Below are positions 1 to 6,339 of a stretch of 11,264 nt of DNA, in pieces (the stretch's first letter is position 1; every line of letters begins with the position of its first letter). The position numbers and the translations under genes were made by a program. The notes under the pieces are model-generated. The model did not search any database and was not told the DNA's origin. It saw only the letters and a program-made list of their open reading frames with translations. The DNA comes from Methanobacteriota archaeon. Its GTDB lineage: Archaea > Hydrothermarchaeota > Hydrothermarchaeia > Hydrothermarchaeales > SZUA-236. The stretch is taken from the NCBI GenBank assembly GCA_003695745.1, contig RFHW01000053.1:1-11264 (forward strand), written 5' to 3'.

Positions 1-806
1 GGCGGCTCAGGGAGATGGGTGATCTCAAAGCCGTATCCCGTTATCCTTGCAAGGTTCCCGAGGCCGCCTCCGGTGATGTTGGCAAGACCATGGACATCCA
101 CCTTTTCAAGTGTTTCCATCACCTCCTTCACGTATATCCGGGTAGGTGTTAGGAGCTCCTCTCCAACGGTCTTTTCTCCGAAGACCCTCTCGTCTATGGA
201 ATAGTGTTTTAAGAGGACCTTTCGCCCCAGGGTGAGGCCGTTGCTGTGGATGCCGCTGCTCTCAAGGCCGACCACAACGTCGCCGGGCGCGATCTTCGCT
301 CCTGTAATGATCTTATCGACATCAACCAAGCCGACTGCCGTGCCTGCAAGGTCCACGCCCTTTATCATATCAGGGAGTGTGGCCGTCTCGCCGCCAGAGA
401 CAGAGATGCCTGCAAGCTCCGCCCCCTTTGCAAGCCCCTTACCGATCTCGCCTGCAACCCTTGGGTCCACCTTCTCAAAGGCGATGTAGTCCACCATGGT
501 GAGGGGCCGGGCGCCTGAGCATATGATGTCGTTCACGTTCATTGCCACAAGATCGATGCCTATGGTGTCAAAACGCCCCATCTCCTCTGCCACCTTTATC
601 TTGCTCCCCACCCCGTCGGTGGCGATGGCCATGGCCTGCCTGTCGTTGAGCCTGATTAGAGAGCAGAAATGGCCCGTGGAGCTGAGGACCTCGCCTGTCT
701 TTCCGGATGGCCTTTTGCCTGTCTTCTTCAACCTGGACAGGACGGCCTGCACGGCCTCTCCTTCAACTTCAATGTCCACACCGGCGCTGGCATAGTCCTT
801 TACCAC
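1..806 (-). CDS. purM: Phosphoribosylformylglycinamidine cyclo-ligase (AIR synthetase), C-terminus missing
   Basis: PurM closes the imidazole ring of FGAM using ATP to give AIR, in cytosolic de novo purine synthesis. About 268 codons are present, and the last 60-80 residues of a typical ~340-residue PurM lie beyond base 1. Visible PurM signatures in order: an N-terminal YASAGVDIE, a GHF segment, ATDGVGSKIKVAEEMGRFD near residue 60, GIDLVAMNVNDIICSGARPL, SGGETATLPDMIKGVDLAGT, GLESSGIHSNGLTLGRKVL, TRIYVKEV and HGLANITGGGLGNLARI. I chose the GTG at 806-804 because GGTGAG (815-810) lies 3 nt upstream and the next residues match the PurM N-terminus. The frame is open from the start to the window edge. 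It is divergent from elp3, with a 64-bp gap. I am confident of the family; the exact start is less certain. Confidence 0.93.
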   Translation of the reverse strand, partial: MVKDYASAGVDIEVEGEAVQAVLSRLKKTGKRPSGKTGEVLSSTGHFCSLIRLNDRQAMAIATDGVGSKIKVAEEMGRFDTIGIDLVAMNVNDIICSGARPLTMVDYIAFEKVDPRVAGEIGKGLAKGAELAGISVSGGETATLPDMIKGVDLAGTAVGLVDVDKIITGAKIAPGDVVVGLESSGIHSNGLTLGRKVLLKHYSIDERVFGEKTVGEELLTPTRIYVKEVMETLEKVDVHGLANITGGGLGNLARITGYGFEITHLPEP

Positions 807-835
807 AGGCTCACCATAGAAGGGATGGGCTGGCA

Positions 836-850
836 ATAGATTTATAGTTA
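836..850. promoter_or_regulatory. Shared A/T element, probable bidirectional TATA box for purM and elp3
   Basis: This is the only A/T-rich patch in the 64-bp gap. Read rightward it contains TTTATA (841-846), centred about 27 bp before the elp3 ATG at 871. Read leftward it contains CTATAAATC, centred about 27 bp before the Shine-Dalgarno-like GGTGAG of purM. Archaeal TBP boxes sit 25-30 bp before the transcription start, so one element could serve both genes. This is inferred from spacing alone. Confidence 0.5.
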
Positions 851-870
851 TCCCTGTCTAAAGCCTCCCC

Positions 871-2439
871 ATGGATCAGGCCGTCTATGAGGAGATTGCA
901 AGGGAGATCCTGGAGGAAGGATGGGATGTGCAGCGGGCAAAGAACAGGGTCTGTCAAAGACACGGCCTTCACCGGCCGCCATCCAACACAGAGATCCTCA
1001 ACAGCCTTTCGCCTGACAAGAGGGAGCTTCTACTCCATCGCCTCAGGAAAAAACCCGTTCGCACACTCTCAGGCGTAGCTGTTGTGGCTGTGATGACCGA
1101 CCCTGCTGCCTGCCCCCATGGCAGGTGCCTCTACTGTCCCAGGGGGGATGACGCCCCCCAGAGCTACACAGGGTTTGAGCCCGCCTCCCTCAGGGCAAAG
1201 AGAGCGGGATATGACCCCTTTGAGCAGGTCTATGGGAGGCTCAGGCAGCTCCATGTGATCGGGCACAATGTGGAGAAGACAGAGCTCATCGTGATGGGCG
1301 GGACCTTCCCTGCCCGTGAGCCGGGGTATCAGGAGTGGTTCATAAAAAGGTCTTTTGACGCTATGAACTCCTTTGGAGCCTCCAGGAGAAAAAGAGCAGG
1401 GACCTTGGAAGAGGCGCACAGGCTGAATGAAAAGGCGGCGGTCCGTAACGTGGGGGTCACCGTTGAGACGCGGCCTGACTTTGCAAAGGAAGCCCATGTG
1501 GATCGCATGCTCAGGCTTGGGGTTACAAGGGTGGAGCTGGGGGTGCAGACACTCAGGGATGATGTCCTTGAAAAGGCTGGGAGGGGGCATGATGTGGCGG
1601 ATGTGATAGAGGCCACAAGGATCGTCAAGGACTCGGGTCTGAAGATAGGCTATCACATGATGCCCGGTCTTTTCACAGAGCCCTCGGAGGACCTCCATAT
1701 GTTCAGGAGACTCTTTGCGGAGCCTGATTTCAGGCCTGACATGCTCAAGATATATCCCACGCTTGTCCTCAGGGGCACAGGGCTATATGAGATGTGGGAG
1801 AAGGGCAGATTCAGACCGCTCACCGATGAGGAGTGCATCGACCTCATTGTTGAGATCAAAAAGACGCTTCCCAAGTGGGTGCGCACCATGAGGATCCAGC
1901 GGGACATCCCTGCCCAGCTCATCGCTGCAGGCGTTAGAAAGGGCAATCTGGGGGAGCTTGTGCAGGAGCGGCTTGAGCAGGAGGGGGTGAGGTGCAGGTG
2001 CATCAGATGCAGGGACATAGGGCATCTTGCATATAAGGAGGGGATCGCGGCAGGCGAGCTTGAAATCCTGGTTGAGGGATATGAGTCCTCCGGGGGCAAT
2101 GAAATATTCATATCTGCCGAGGACACTGAGAAGGATGCGCTGGCAGGCTATCTGCGCCTGCGCTATCCGTCGGCAGAGGCGCACCGGCCTGAGATGGATC
2201 GTGGCACAGCGGTGGTGCGGGAGCTCAAGGTCCTTGGAAGGTCGTTGAGGATAGGGCAGAAAGAGGCAGATGCAGAGCAGCACAGGGGGGTCGGGAAGGG
2301 GCTTCTTGAAAGGGCCATGGAAGTGGCGGCAGAAGATGGTCGTGAGAGGATCCTCATAACAAGCGCCGTTGGAACAAGGGAGTACTATGGGAAACTGGGG
2401 TTCAGGAGGCTCGGGCCCTATATGGTCAGGGAGCTATAG
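871..2439 (+). CDS. elp3: Elp3-type tRNA wobble-uridine (U34) carboxymethylating enzyme, radical SAM plus acetyltransferase
   Basis: In archaea Elp3 acts alone: its radical SAM half activates acetyl from acetyl-CoA, bound by the GNAT-like half, to build the cm5U-type side chain on wobble U34 of tRNA. The 522 residues fit a full-length protein. The N-terminal ~65 residues resemble the tRNA-binding lead-in. The 4Fe-4S ligands are C81, C86 and C89 in CPHGRCLYCPRG, followed by the diagnostic PQSYTGFEPASLRAKRAGYDP. The acetyltransferase domain covers roughly residues 385-522, with QHRGVGKGLLERA (acetyl-CoA loop) and GTREYYGKLGFRRLGPYMV. There is no Shine-Dalgarno before the ATG; the upstream bases are C-rich, and the TATA spacing predicts a leaderless mRNA. 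Its final two codons and stop lie in a palindrome shared with the convergent ATPase gene. Nothing looks broken. Confidence 0.96.
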   Translation: MDQAVYEEIAREILEEGWDVQRAKNRVCQRHGLHRPPSNTEILNSLSPDKRELLLHRLRKKPVRTLSGVAVVAVMTDPAACPHGRCLYCPRGDDAPQSYTGFEPASLRAKRAGYDPFEQVYGRLRQLHVIGHNVEKTELIVMGGTFPAREPGYQEWFIKRSFDAMNSFGASRRKRAGTLEEAHRLNEKAAVRNVGVTVETRPDFAKEAHVDRMLRLGVTRVELGVQTLRDDVLEKAGRGHDVADVIEATRIVKDSGLKIGYHMMPGLFTEPSEDLHMFRRLFAEPDFRPDMLKIYPTLVLRGTGLYEMWEKGRFRPLTDEECIDLIVEIKKTLPKWVRTMRIQRDIPAQLIAAGVRKGNLGELVQERLEQEGVRCRCIRCRDIGHLAYKEGIAAGELEILVEGYESSGGNEIFISAEDTEKDALAGYLRLRYPSAEAHRPEMDRGTAVVRELKVLGRSLRIGQKEADAEQHRGVGKGLLERAMEVAAEDGRERILITSAVGTREYYGKLGFRRLGPYMVREL

Positions 2440-2442
2440 CTC
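2431..2442. other. Palindromic stop-codon overlap of two convergent genes
   Basis: GAGCTATAGCTC is a perfect 12-bp palindrome. Read rightward it gives Glu-Leu-stop, the end of elp3. Read leftward it gives Glu-Leu-stop, the end of the KaiC-like gene. The coding regions overlap by the central 6 bp (2434-2439), so no intergenic space remains for either terminator. Confidence 0.9.
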
Positions 2443-3174
2443 AAGGTCCTCTCTGGTGAGTATGGTGAAGCCATCCGGCCCGTGCTGCAGCGGGAAGTAC
2501 TGTGTGGAATAGGCTGTGTTCCTGAGCTTCACAATGCCGATGAAGCGCTCAAGCCTGCTCAATATGGTGCCTGTCCGCTTGAAATCGAGGTGGATGATGC
2601 CGTCGCAGAGGAACTCCTCCACGCCGTATTTGCTGAACTTGTCTGTGTTCTGGGTCATCTCAGAGATGAGGAAGCTCGTTGCCTCGGTCTCTCTGAGGGT
2701 CTTGAAGAAGTGATAGAGCTCTGTCCGCGGGTTCTCAAGGTCTGTGAGGGCGTAGAGGGCGTCGAGGGAGTCAAGGACCATGAGGTCAAAGCTCTGTTTC
2801 TCAAGGCTCTCGATATAGGTCTTGATCCGCGATATCCAGTCGTGCTCGAACTTGAGCTTCTGGAACTTCTTGCTCCTGAGCTTTTTATCAAGGGATGTGT
2901 AGTCCTCCACAAGGAGCTTGTCGGTCTTCTCCTTCATTCCAAGGCGCTTCATCTGCTCAGTGAGGCTCCGCACATCCTGCTCCATTGAGATGTACAGGCC
3001 GTTGAGCCCGATCTTCACGGCATTGTGGTATAGGATGCTGTATGCGAGGGAGGATTTCATGCTCCCCGGCGTCCCGCTTATGAGGTTCACCGTGCCCACG
3101 GGGATGCCGCTTTCGATCTGCTCATCCAGCCCTTTGACAAAGGTCTTTATCCTTCGAGAGCCTGTGTAGACCAT
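2434..3174 (-). CDS. KaiC/RadA-like RecA-superfamily ATPase (single domain)
   Basis: This 246-residue protein is a single RecA-fold ATPase of the archaeal KaiC-like group. Such proteins usually have signalling or regulatory roles, and the specific target here is unknown. It opens with GLDEQIESGIPVGTVNLISG, the usual KaiC/RadA lead-in. The Walker A at residues 34-41 reads GTPGSMKS, with Met where the usual motif has Gly. EQ at 65-66 occupies the place of the KaiC catalytic acidic pair, Walker B is FDLMVLDSLDAL with D135, and the C-terminal segment includes GIVKLRNTAYSTQYFPL. Residues 80-127 are Lys/Glu-rich and probably helical. There is no Shine-Dalgarno before the ATG, but a TATA-like element lies about 30 bp upstream. 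A RadA recombinase is unlikely because the helix-hairpin-helix domain and DNA-repair loops are absent. Confidence 0.85.
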   Translation of the reverse strand: MVYTGSRRIKTFVKGLDEQIESGIPVGTVNLISGTPGSMKSSLAYSILYHNAVKIGLNGLYISMEQDVRSLTEQMKRLGMKEKTDKLLVEDYTSLDKKLRSKKFQKLKFEHDWISRIKTYIESLEKQSFDLMVLDSLDALYALTDLENPRTELYHFFKTLRETEATSFLISEMTQNTDKFSKYGVEEFLCDGIIHLDFKRTGTILSRLERFIGIVKLRNTAYSTQYFPLQHGPDGFTILTREDLEL

Positions 3175-3200
3175 TATTCTTAACTGTCACTCCAACGGGC

Positions 3201-3210
3201 CTTAATATAC
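3201..3210 (-). promoter_or_regulatory. TATA box of the KaiC-like gene
   Basis: On the minus strand the bases read GTATATTAAG, centred about 32 bp before the ATG at 3174. The predicted start gives a leader of roughly 5 nt, consistent with the lack of a Shine-Dalgarno. Confidence 0.55.
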
Positions 3211-3261
3211 CTTTCCGTCTTCATCTGATTATCTTGTTGTCCCCTCCCTTGTAAAAGAAGG

Positions 3262-3269
3262 TTTTTATA
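3262..3269 (+). promoter_or_regulatory. TATA box of the geranylgeranyl-reductase-family gene
   Basis: TTTTTATA is centred about 27 bp before the ATG at 3294 and is preceded by the purine-rich AAAAGAAGG, which could act as a BRE. The geometry predicts transcription starting at or next to the ATG, that is, a leaderless mRNA. Confidence 0.6.
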
Positions 3270-3293
3270 GCCGGCGCTCCGCCAGTAGATGGG

Positions 3294-4547
3294 ATGAGGT
3301 GCGATGTCCTGATCGTTGGCGGGGGACCTGCAGGCAGCAGCGCAGCCCACGCCTGTGCAGCCGCAGGCCTTGACACCGTTTTGGTGGAGAGGAAGAGCGA
3401 GATAGGTGTCCCTGTGAGCTGCTCAGGGGCTATAGGCTCCTACCTCATACCTCTGCTCCCCTTTAAGGTCCCCAAGGAGCTTCTTACATGGAAGATCGAG
3501 AGCCTTGACTTTTACGCAGACCATCTGGCCATACGCCGCAGTGGAGGGCCGTGGACAAGCTACGCCATAGACAGGACTGCCTTTGACCTCTGGCTGTCCC
3601 GGAGGGCTGTGGACGCAGGCGCAAGGCTCCTTCTCAACACCGGGCTGGTGGACCTGGATATTGGCAGGGACCACATGGCCACGAAGGCAGTGGTGGATAG
3701 GGAAGGGCAAAGAGAGGAGATAGAGTTTAAGGTGCTCATAGGTGCGGACGGCACCGATTCCACCGTCCTTGAGCGCCTGGGTGAAAGGGACAGCTCTGCG
3801 CGGGTGGGAAGGGCCGTTGTCTATGAGTACAGCGGGGTCAATCTCACCGCCCCCCATTCTGACCAGCTCTACTTCGGCGATTTCTCGCCCGGCGGCTATG
3901 CCCATGTATTCCCCCTTTCAGAGGATCGGGCCAACGTGGGCGTCGGAACCATCGTTGAATCGGCGGACATCAATGAGTGTTTCCGCATGTTCCTTGAAAT
4001 ACCGGCTGTACGGGAGCAGCTGAAGGGTGCTGTGAAGGTGAGGGAGAAGAGCGGCAGGGTGCCCTTTGGCCATCTGAGCGACCGCATCCAGTATGGCAAC
4101 GTCCTTCTTGCCGGCGATGCCGCATCCCAGAACATCAAACCCCTGGTGGAGGGTTTTCTGCCCGCTGTTATCTGCGGGGACATAGCTGGCAAGACCGCTG
4201 CAGCCCATCTGAGAAAGGAGGCGCCTCTGGAGAGATATGAGCGGAACATAGCCCTTAAGCTGGGGCCGGTCTTCAGGGAGTCGGACCGCATCATCGGGTT
4301 GCTGGAGAGGATAAGCGACGCTCCTAGCGATGCAGGCCATCTCCTCATTGCAGGGCTCTGCAGCAACCTCCTCTCAGCGGATGATGTCGAGGAGCTCGGC
4401 GGCGGTGGGCGGGAGGCCGTTGAAAGACGTTTTAGAGAGTGGAGCAAAAGCAGGCTGAAGCAGGGGTTTCTCGGGCTCTATGAGGGTGCTGCCATCGCCT
4501 ATCTCCATCTTCGAGGTTGGGCAAATAGCAAGATTTATAAACTATGA
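3294..4547 (+). CDS. Geranylgeranyl reductase family FAD-dependent oxidoreductase
   Basis: Members of this family reduce the double bonds of geranylgeranyl chains, in archaea on digeranylgeranyl-glycerophospholipids or on quinone side chains, at the inner face of the membrane. The 417-residue protein starts with a Rossmann FAD motif (GGGPAGSSAAHACAAAGLDT, residues 9-28) ending in VERK. The substrate-side motif follows as PVSCSGAIG near residue 40, then GADGTDSTV around 150, and the second FAD motif GDAASQNIKPLVEGFLPA near residue 275. Well-studied archaeal lipid reductases carry a PVRCGEG-like motif here, so this may be a subfamily with another prenyl substrate. There is no Shine-Dalgarno; the TATA box suggests a leaderless start at this ATG. 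The gene's last codons contain the TATA box of the next small gene. Family is confident, substrate is not. Confidence 0.87.
   Translation: MRCDVLIVGGGPAGSSAAHACAAAGLDTVLVERKSEIGVPVSCSGAIGSYLIPLLPFKVPKELLTWKIESLDFYADHLAIRRSGGPWTSYAIDRTAFDLWLSRRAVDAGARLLLNTGLVDLDIGRDHMATKAVVDREGQREEIEFKVLIGADGTDSTVLERLGERDSSARVGRAVVYEYSGVNLTAPHSDQLYFGDFSPGGYAHVFPLSEDRANVGVGTIVESADINECFRMFLEIPAVREQLKGAVKVREKSGRVPFGHLSDRIQYGNVLLAGDAASQNIKPLVEGFLPAVICGDIAGKTAAAHLRKEAPLERYERNIALKLGPVFRESDRIIGLLERISDAPSDAGHLLIAGLCSNLLSADDVEELGGGGREAVERRFREWSKSRLKQGFLGLYEGAAIAYLHLRGWANSKIYKL
4534..4541 (+). promoter_or_regulatory. TATA box embedded in the end of the upstream reductase gene
   Basis: TTTATAAA lies inside the codons for the final Ile-Tyr-Lys of the reductase gene (stop at 4545-4547). 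It is centred about 38 bp before the ATG at 4576, predicting a leader of about 12 nt that contains AGGTG at 4566-4570. Confidence 0.6.
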
Positions 4548-4575
4548 CGTGCAGTTCACACCGGTAGGTGTAAAA

Positions 4576-4689
4576 ATGGGATATCACATCTGGAAGCGGG
4601 GAGAGTCCCAGGAGACTGCTCTATATAATCTGCTCCTCAATGTTGGGGCCGCTCTCCTTGTTGCTGTGCTCATGTACCGGGCGGTCTAA
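4576..4689 (+). CDS. Small single-pass membrane protein, 37 residues, function unknown
   Basis: I do not recognise this protein. An open frame extends upstream to 4480, but that part overlaps the reductase gene. The ATG at 4576 has AGGTG (4566-4570) 5 nt upstream and a strong TATA box at the right distance, so this is the likely start. The product has a short polar N-terminus with Trp, Lys, Arg and Glu, then one hydrophobic helix of about 19 residues (LYNLLLNVGAALLVAVLMY) ending almost at the C-terminus. That topology resembles a tail-anchored peptide. I considered the archaeal SecG/Sec61-beta subunit, which also has one C-terminal helix, but the protein is shorter and lacks that family's conserved linker. 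A dedicated promoter and ribosome site argue that it is real. Confidence 0.6.
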   Translation: MGYHIWKRGESQETALYNLLLNVGAALLVAVLMYRAV

Positions 4690-4792
4690 AGACAGGATGC
4701 CGGTAAAAGGATGTGCTAAAAATAAGACATCCCCTCCCTACAGCCATCATTAAAAAGATGTTTCTATCGGGCAGGGCCTTCTTGGCTCCTTT
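4690..4792. other. Convergent intergenic spacer with T-tracts on the minus strand
   Basis: This 103-bp gap separates the small membrane protein gene from the convergent winged-helix gene. Minus-strand runs (TCTTTTT near 4752-4758 and TTATTTTTAG near 4717-4727) could be oligo-T terminators for the winged-helix gene. No coding potential is seen. The terminator reading is weak. Confidence 0.35.
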
Positions 4793-5098
4793 TCATTTTA
4801 TGATGATCTTTGAAGCCGTCTCAATGATCTCGTCCACGAGCTTGAGTATCTTGCGGCCCTTGGGCGTGATCTTCGTCTTCTTGCCGTATCTGGTGAGATC
4901 GCCCTTGGCAACAAGGATCTCAATGCCGTCGTAGACCTCTGTGAGATCATAGCCCTGGTCCACGAGCTGCTTGCCCCTGTGGAAGTCCCCGTCCTCATGG
5001 GTCTTCAATATTATATAGAGTATGTGGGGCTTTATGTTCTGTTCCCAAAGTTTCTTCAAAAGATCGTATACCTCTTTGTCTGTCAACTTCTTCGCCAT
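4793..5098 (-). CDS. Small winged-helix DNA-binding protein, function unknown
   Basis: This 101-residue, Lys-rich protein looks like a single winged helix-turn-helix domain. Residues 6-35 form predicted helices (LTDKEVYDLLKKLWEQNIK, then HILYIILK). Residues 39-63 probably hold the recognition helix region (GKQLVDQGYDLTEVYDGIE). Residues 64-85 look like the wing, with KGDLTRYGKKTKITPKGRK, and the ITPKGRKIL ending is typical of archaeal winged-helix regulators. A C-terminal helix follows (LKLVDEIIETASK), possibly for dimerisation. The ATG is supported by AGGTG at 5110-5106, 7 nt upstream, and a TATA box about 38 bp upstream. It is divergent from the propeller gene across 119 bp and may regulate it, but no operator was identified. 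Confidence 0.75.
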   Translation of the reverse strand: MAKKLTDKEVYDLLKKLWEQNIKPHILYIILKTHEDGDFHRGKQLVDQGYDLTEVYDGIEILVAKGDLTRYGKKTKITPKGRKILKLVDEIIETASKIIIK

Positions 5099-5131
5099 AC
5101 TTATACACCTGCAGGGAAGTTATGTTTTCTC

Positions 5132-5141
5132 TATTTATAAA
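5132..5141 (-). promoter_or_regulatory. TATA box of the winged-helix gene
   Basis: On the minus strand TTTATAAATA is centred about 38 bp before the ATG at 5098. The predicted leader is about 12 nt and includes AGGTG. The same TATA, short leader and AGGTG layout precedes the 37-residue membrane protein gene. Confidence 0.6.
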
Positions 5142-5182
5142 GCTTTTGCATCAAAAGATTGTCGCCTGAAGTAAAAGGACCA

Positions 5183-5194
5183 TAAATTATATAT
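5183..5194 (+). promoter_or_regulatory. TATA-like element of the beta-propeller gene
   Basis: AAATTATATAT is centred 27-31 bp before the ATG at 5218. That spacing would start transcription inside or after the good Shine-Dalgarno AGAGGAGGT (5206-5214, 3 nt before the ATG). Either the true start of transcription is a few bases earlier or the Shine-Dalgarno is not used. Confidence 0.5.
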
Positions 5195-5217
5195 CCCTGC
5201 CACGCAGAGGAGGTAGT

Positions 5218-6339
5218 ATGCGAAGGCCGGCGCTTATCCTCTGTCTCCTGCTGCTCCTCCCGGCGGTTTCAGCTGCGCCCCGGAGCCTCGGATATGGTTT
5301 TGAGCCCTCCTACAGCCCGGATGGAAGAGAGATGGTCTATGCCGCTGTGGAGGACGGGGTCCGTGATATCTTCCTCATAGATGAGGCCGGGAGGAGGAGC
5401 AGGCTCACATCAGACATCTACTGGGATGGGCAGCCGGTGTTCACAGCAGATGGCAGGGGCGTGGTCTTTGTCTCTGACCGCTCAGGCAAAAGGGAGCTCT
5501 GGCAGGTGGATATTGCCACAGGAGCACTTGAGCAGCTCACCCATGGAGATGGATGGAAATCCCATCCCTCTGTAAGCCGCGATGGGAGGGTTGTGTTCAC
5601 ATCAGGGAGGCATCCAGATCTGGACCTCTATGTGCTGGAGGGGGGCGCTGTGCGAAGGCTCACCTATCTGGAGGACGAGATATACTCCCCTGTCTGGAGC
5701 CCTGATGGAGGGAGGATCGCCTTTGTAAGGGAGGGAGAGCTCATGGTCATAAAGGACGATGGCACCGGTCTTGAGCACCTTGCATCAGAGGTCTATTCCC
5801 GTGGGCTTGCCTGGAGCGGAGAAGGAAGGATATTCTATCTGAGGAAGGGCGCGGGGTATGATCTCTGGAGCGTTCGCGCCGATGACCCGGACAGGGAGGA
5901 GCTGATATATGAGGGTGTGACCGACTCCTGGGAGGTGGACCCTGCTGTGAGCGGCGAGGGGGATGTGGCCTTTTCAACGGACAAGGACGGCTTTTACACC
6001 ATTTATGTGATCGACGCCGCCATACCTCCGGCCTATCTTGGAGCGCCTCCAGAGCCAGCGCCCAACCCTGCGATAGAGCCGGTGGAGAGTCTCGCCATCT
6101 CTGAAGACCCGGCAGATACTGGACAGAGGATCGATTCTCCGGAAGAGGATGAGCTCGAGGTCCCGGCGCAGGGAGAAGACAGAAATGAGATAGTCATTCC
6201 AGACCCTGATGCACCTGATGATAGAAATGTGATAGTGGATGAAGACCGCTCTGGTTTCATGCTCCTTGCCGGCTCTGCCCTTCTGCTGCTTCTGGCCATA
6301 CAGGGGCTGGAGAAGAGAAAGCCACTCTATCGTCTATGA
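5218..6339 (+). CDS. Secreted, membrane-anchored TolB/WD40-like beta-propeller protein
   Basis: The 373-residue product has a Sec signal peptide (Arg-Arg, a Leu-rich core, likely cleavage after AVSA near residue 19). About six PD40-type propeller repeats span residues 25-270, with hallmark segments PSYSPDGREMVYA, PVFTADGRGVVFVSDRSGK, PSVSRDGRVVFTSGR, PVWSPDGGRIAFV, WSGEGRIFYLRKG and VSGEGDVAFSTDKDG. A Pro/Glu/Asp-rich linker follows (about 275-343), then one helix (346-364, SGFMLLAGSALLLLLAIQG) and a basic EKRK tail. The topology is propeller outside, tail inside. TolB-like folds bind proteins or sugars; the ligand here is unknown, and the Tol-Pal system itself is bacterial. The stop codon overlaps the start of the next gene in ATGA, so translation is probably coupled. 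Confidence 0.82.
   Translation: MRRPALILCLLLLLPAVSAAPRSLGYGFEPSYSPDGREMVYAAVEDGVRDIFLIDEAGRRSRLTSDIYWDGQPVFTADGRGVVFVSDRSGKRELWQVDIATGALEQLTHGDGWKSHPSVSRDGRVVFTSGRHPDLDLYVLEGGAVRRLTYLEDEIYSPVWSPDGGRIAFVREGELMVIKDDGTGLEHLASEVYSRGLAWSGEGRIFYLRKGAGYDLWSVRADDPDREELIYEGVTDSWEVDPAVSGEGDVAFSTDKDGFYTIYVIDAAIPPAYLGAPPEPAPNPAIEPVESLAISEDPADTGQRIDSPEEDELEVPAQGEDRNEIVIPDPDAPDDRNVIVDEDRSGFMLLAGSALLLLLAIQGLEKRKPLYRL

Noticed and set aside
1069..1698. 209-codon minus-strand open frame inside elp3
   Set aside because: elp3 is intact and strongly conserved on the other strand; the antisense product is His/Pro-rich without a domain and has no promoter.
2482..2988. 168-codon open frame antisense to the KaiC-like gene
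   Set aside because: It mirrors the codons of a clear RecA-fold gene, has a Val/Leu/Glu-rich composition typical of antisense shadows and shows no ribosome site or recognisable domain.
4576..4689. Preprotein translocase SecG/Sec61-beta subunit
   Set aside because: It has the single C-terminal helix but is shorter than usual and lacks the conserved N-terminal linker; similarity is topology only.
5218..6339. TolB of a Tol-Pal system
   Set aside because: No Tol or Pal partners, an archaeal context, and a C-terminal membrane anchor that TolB does not have.
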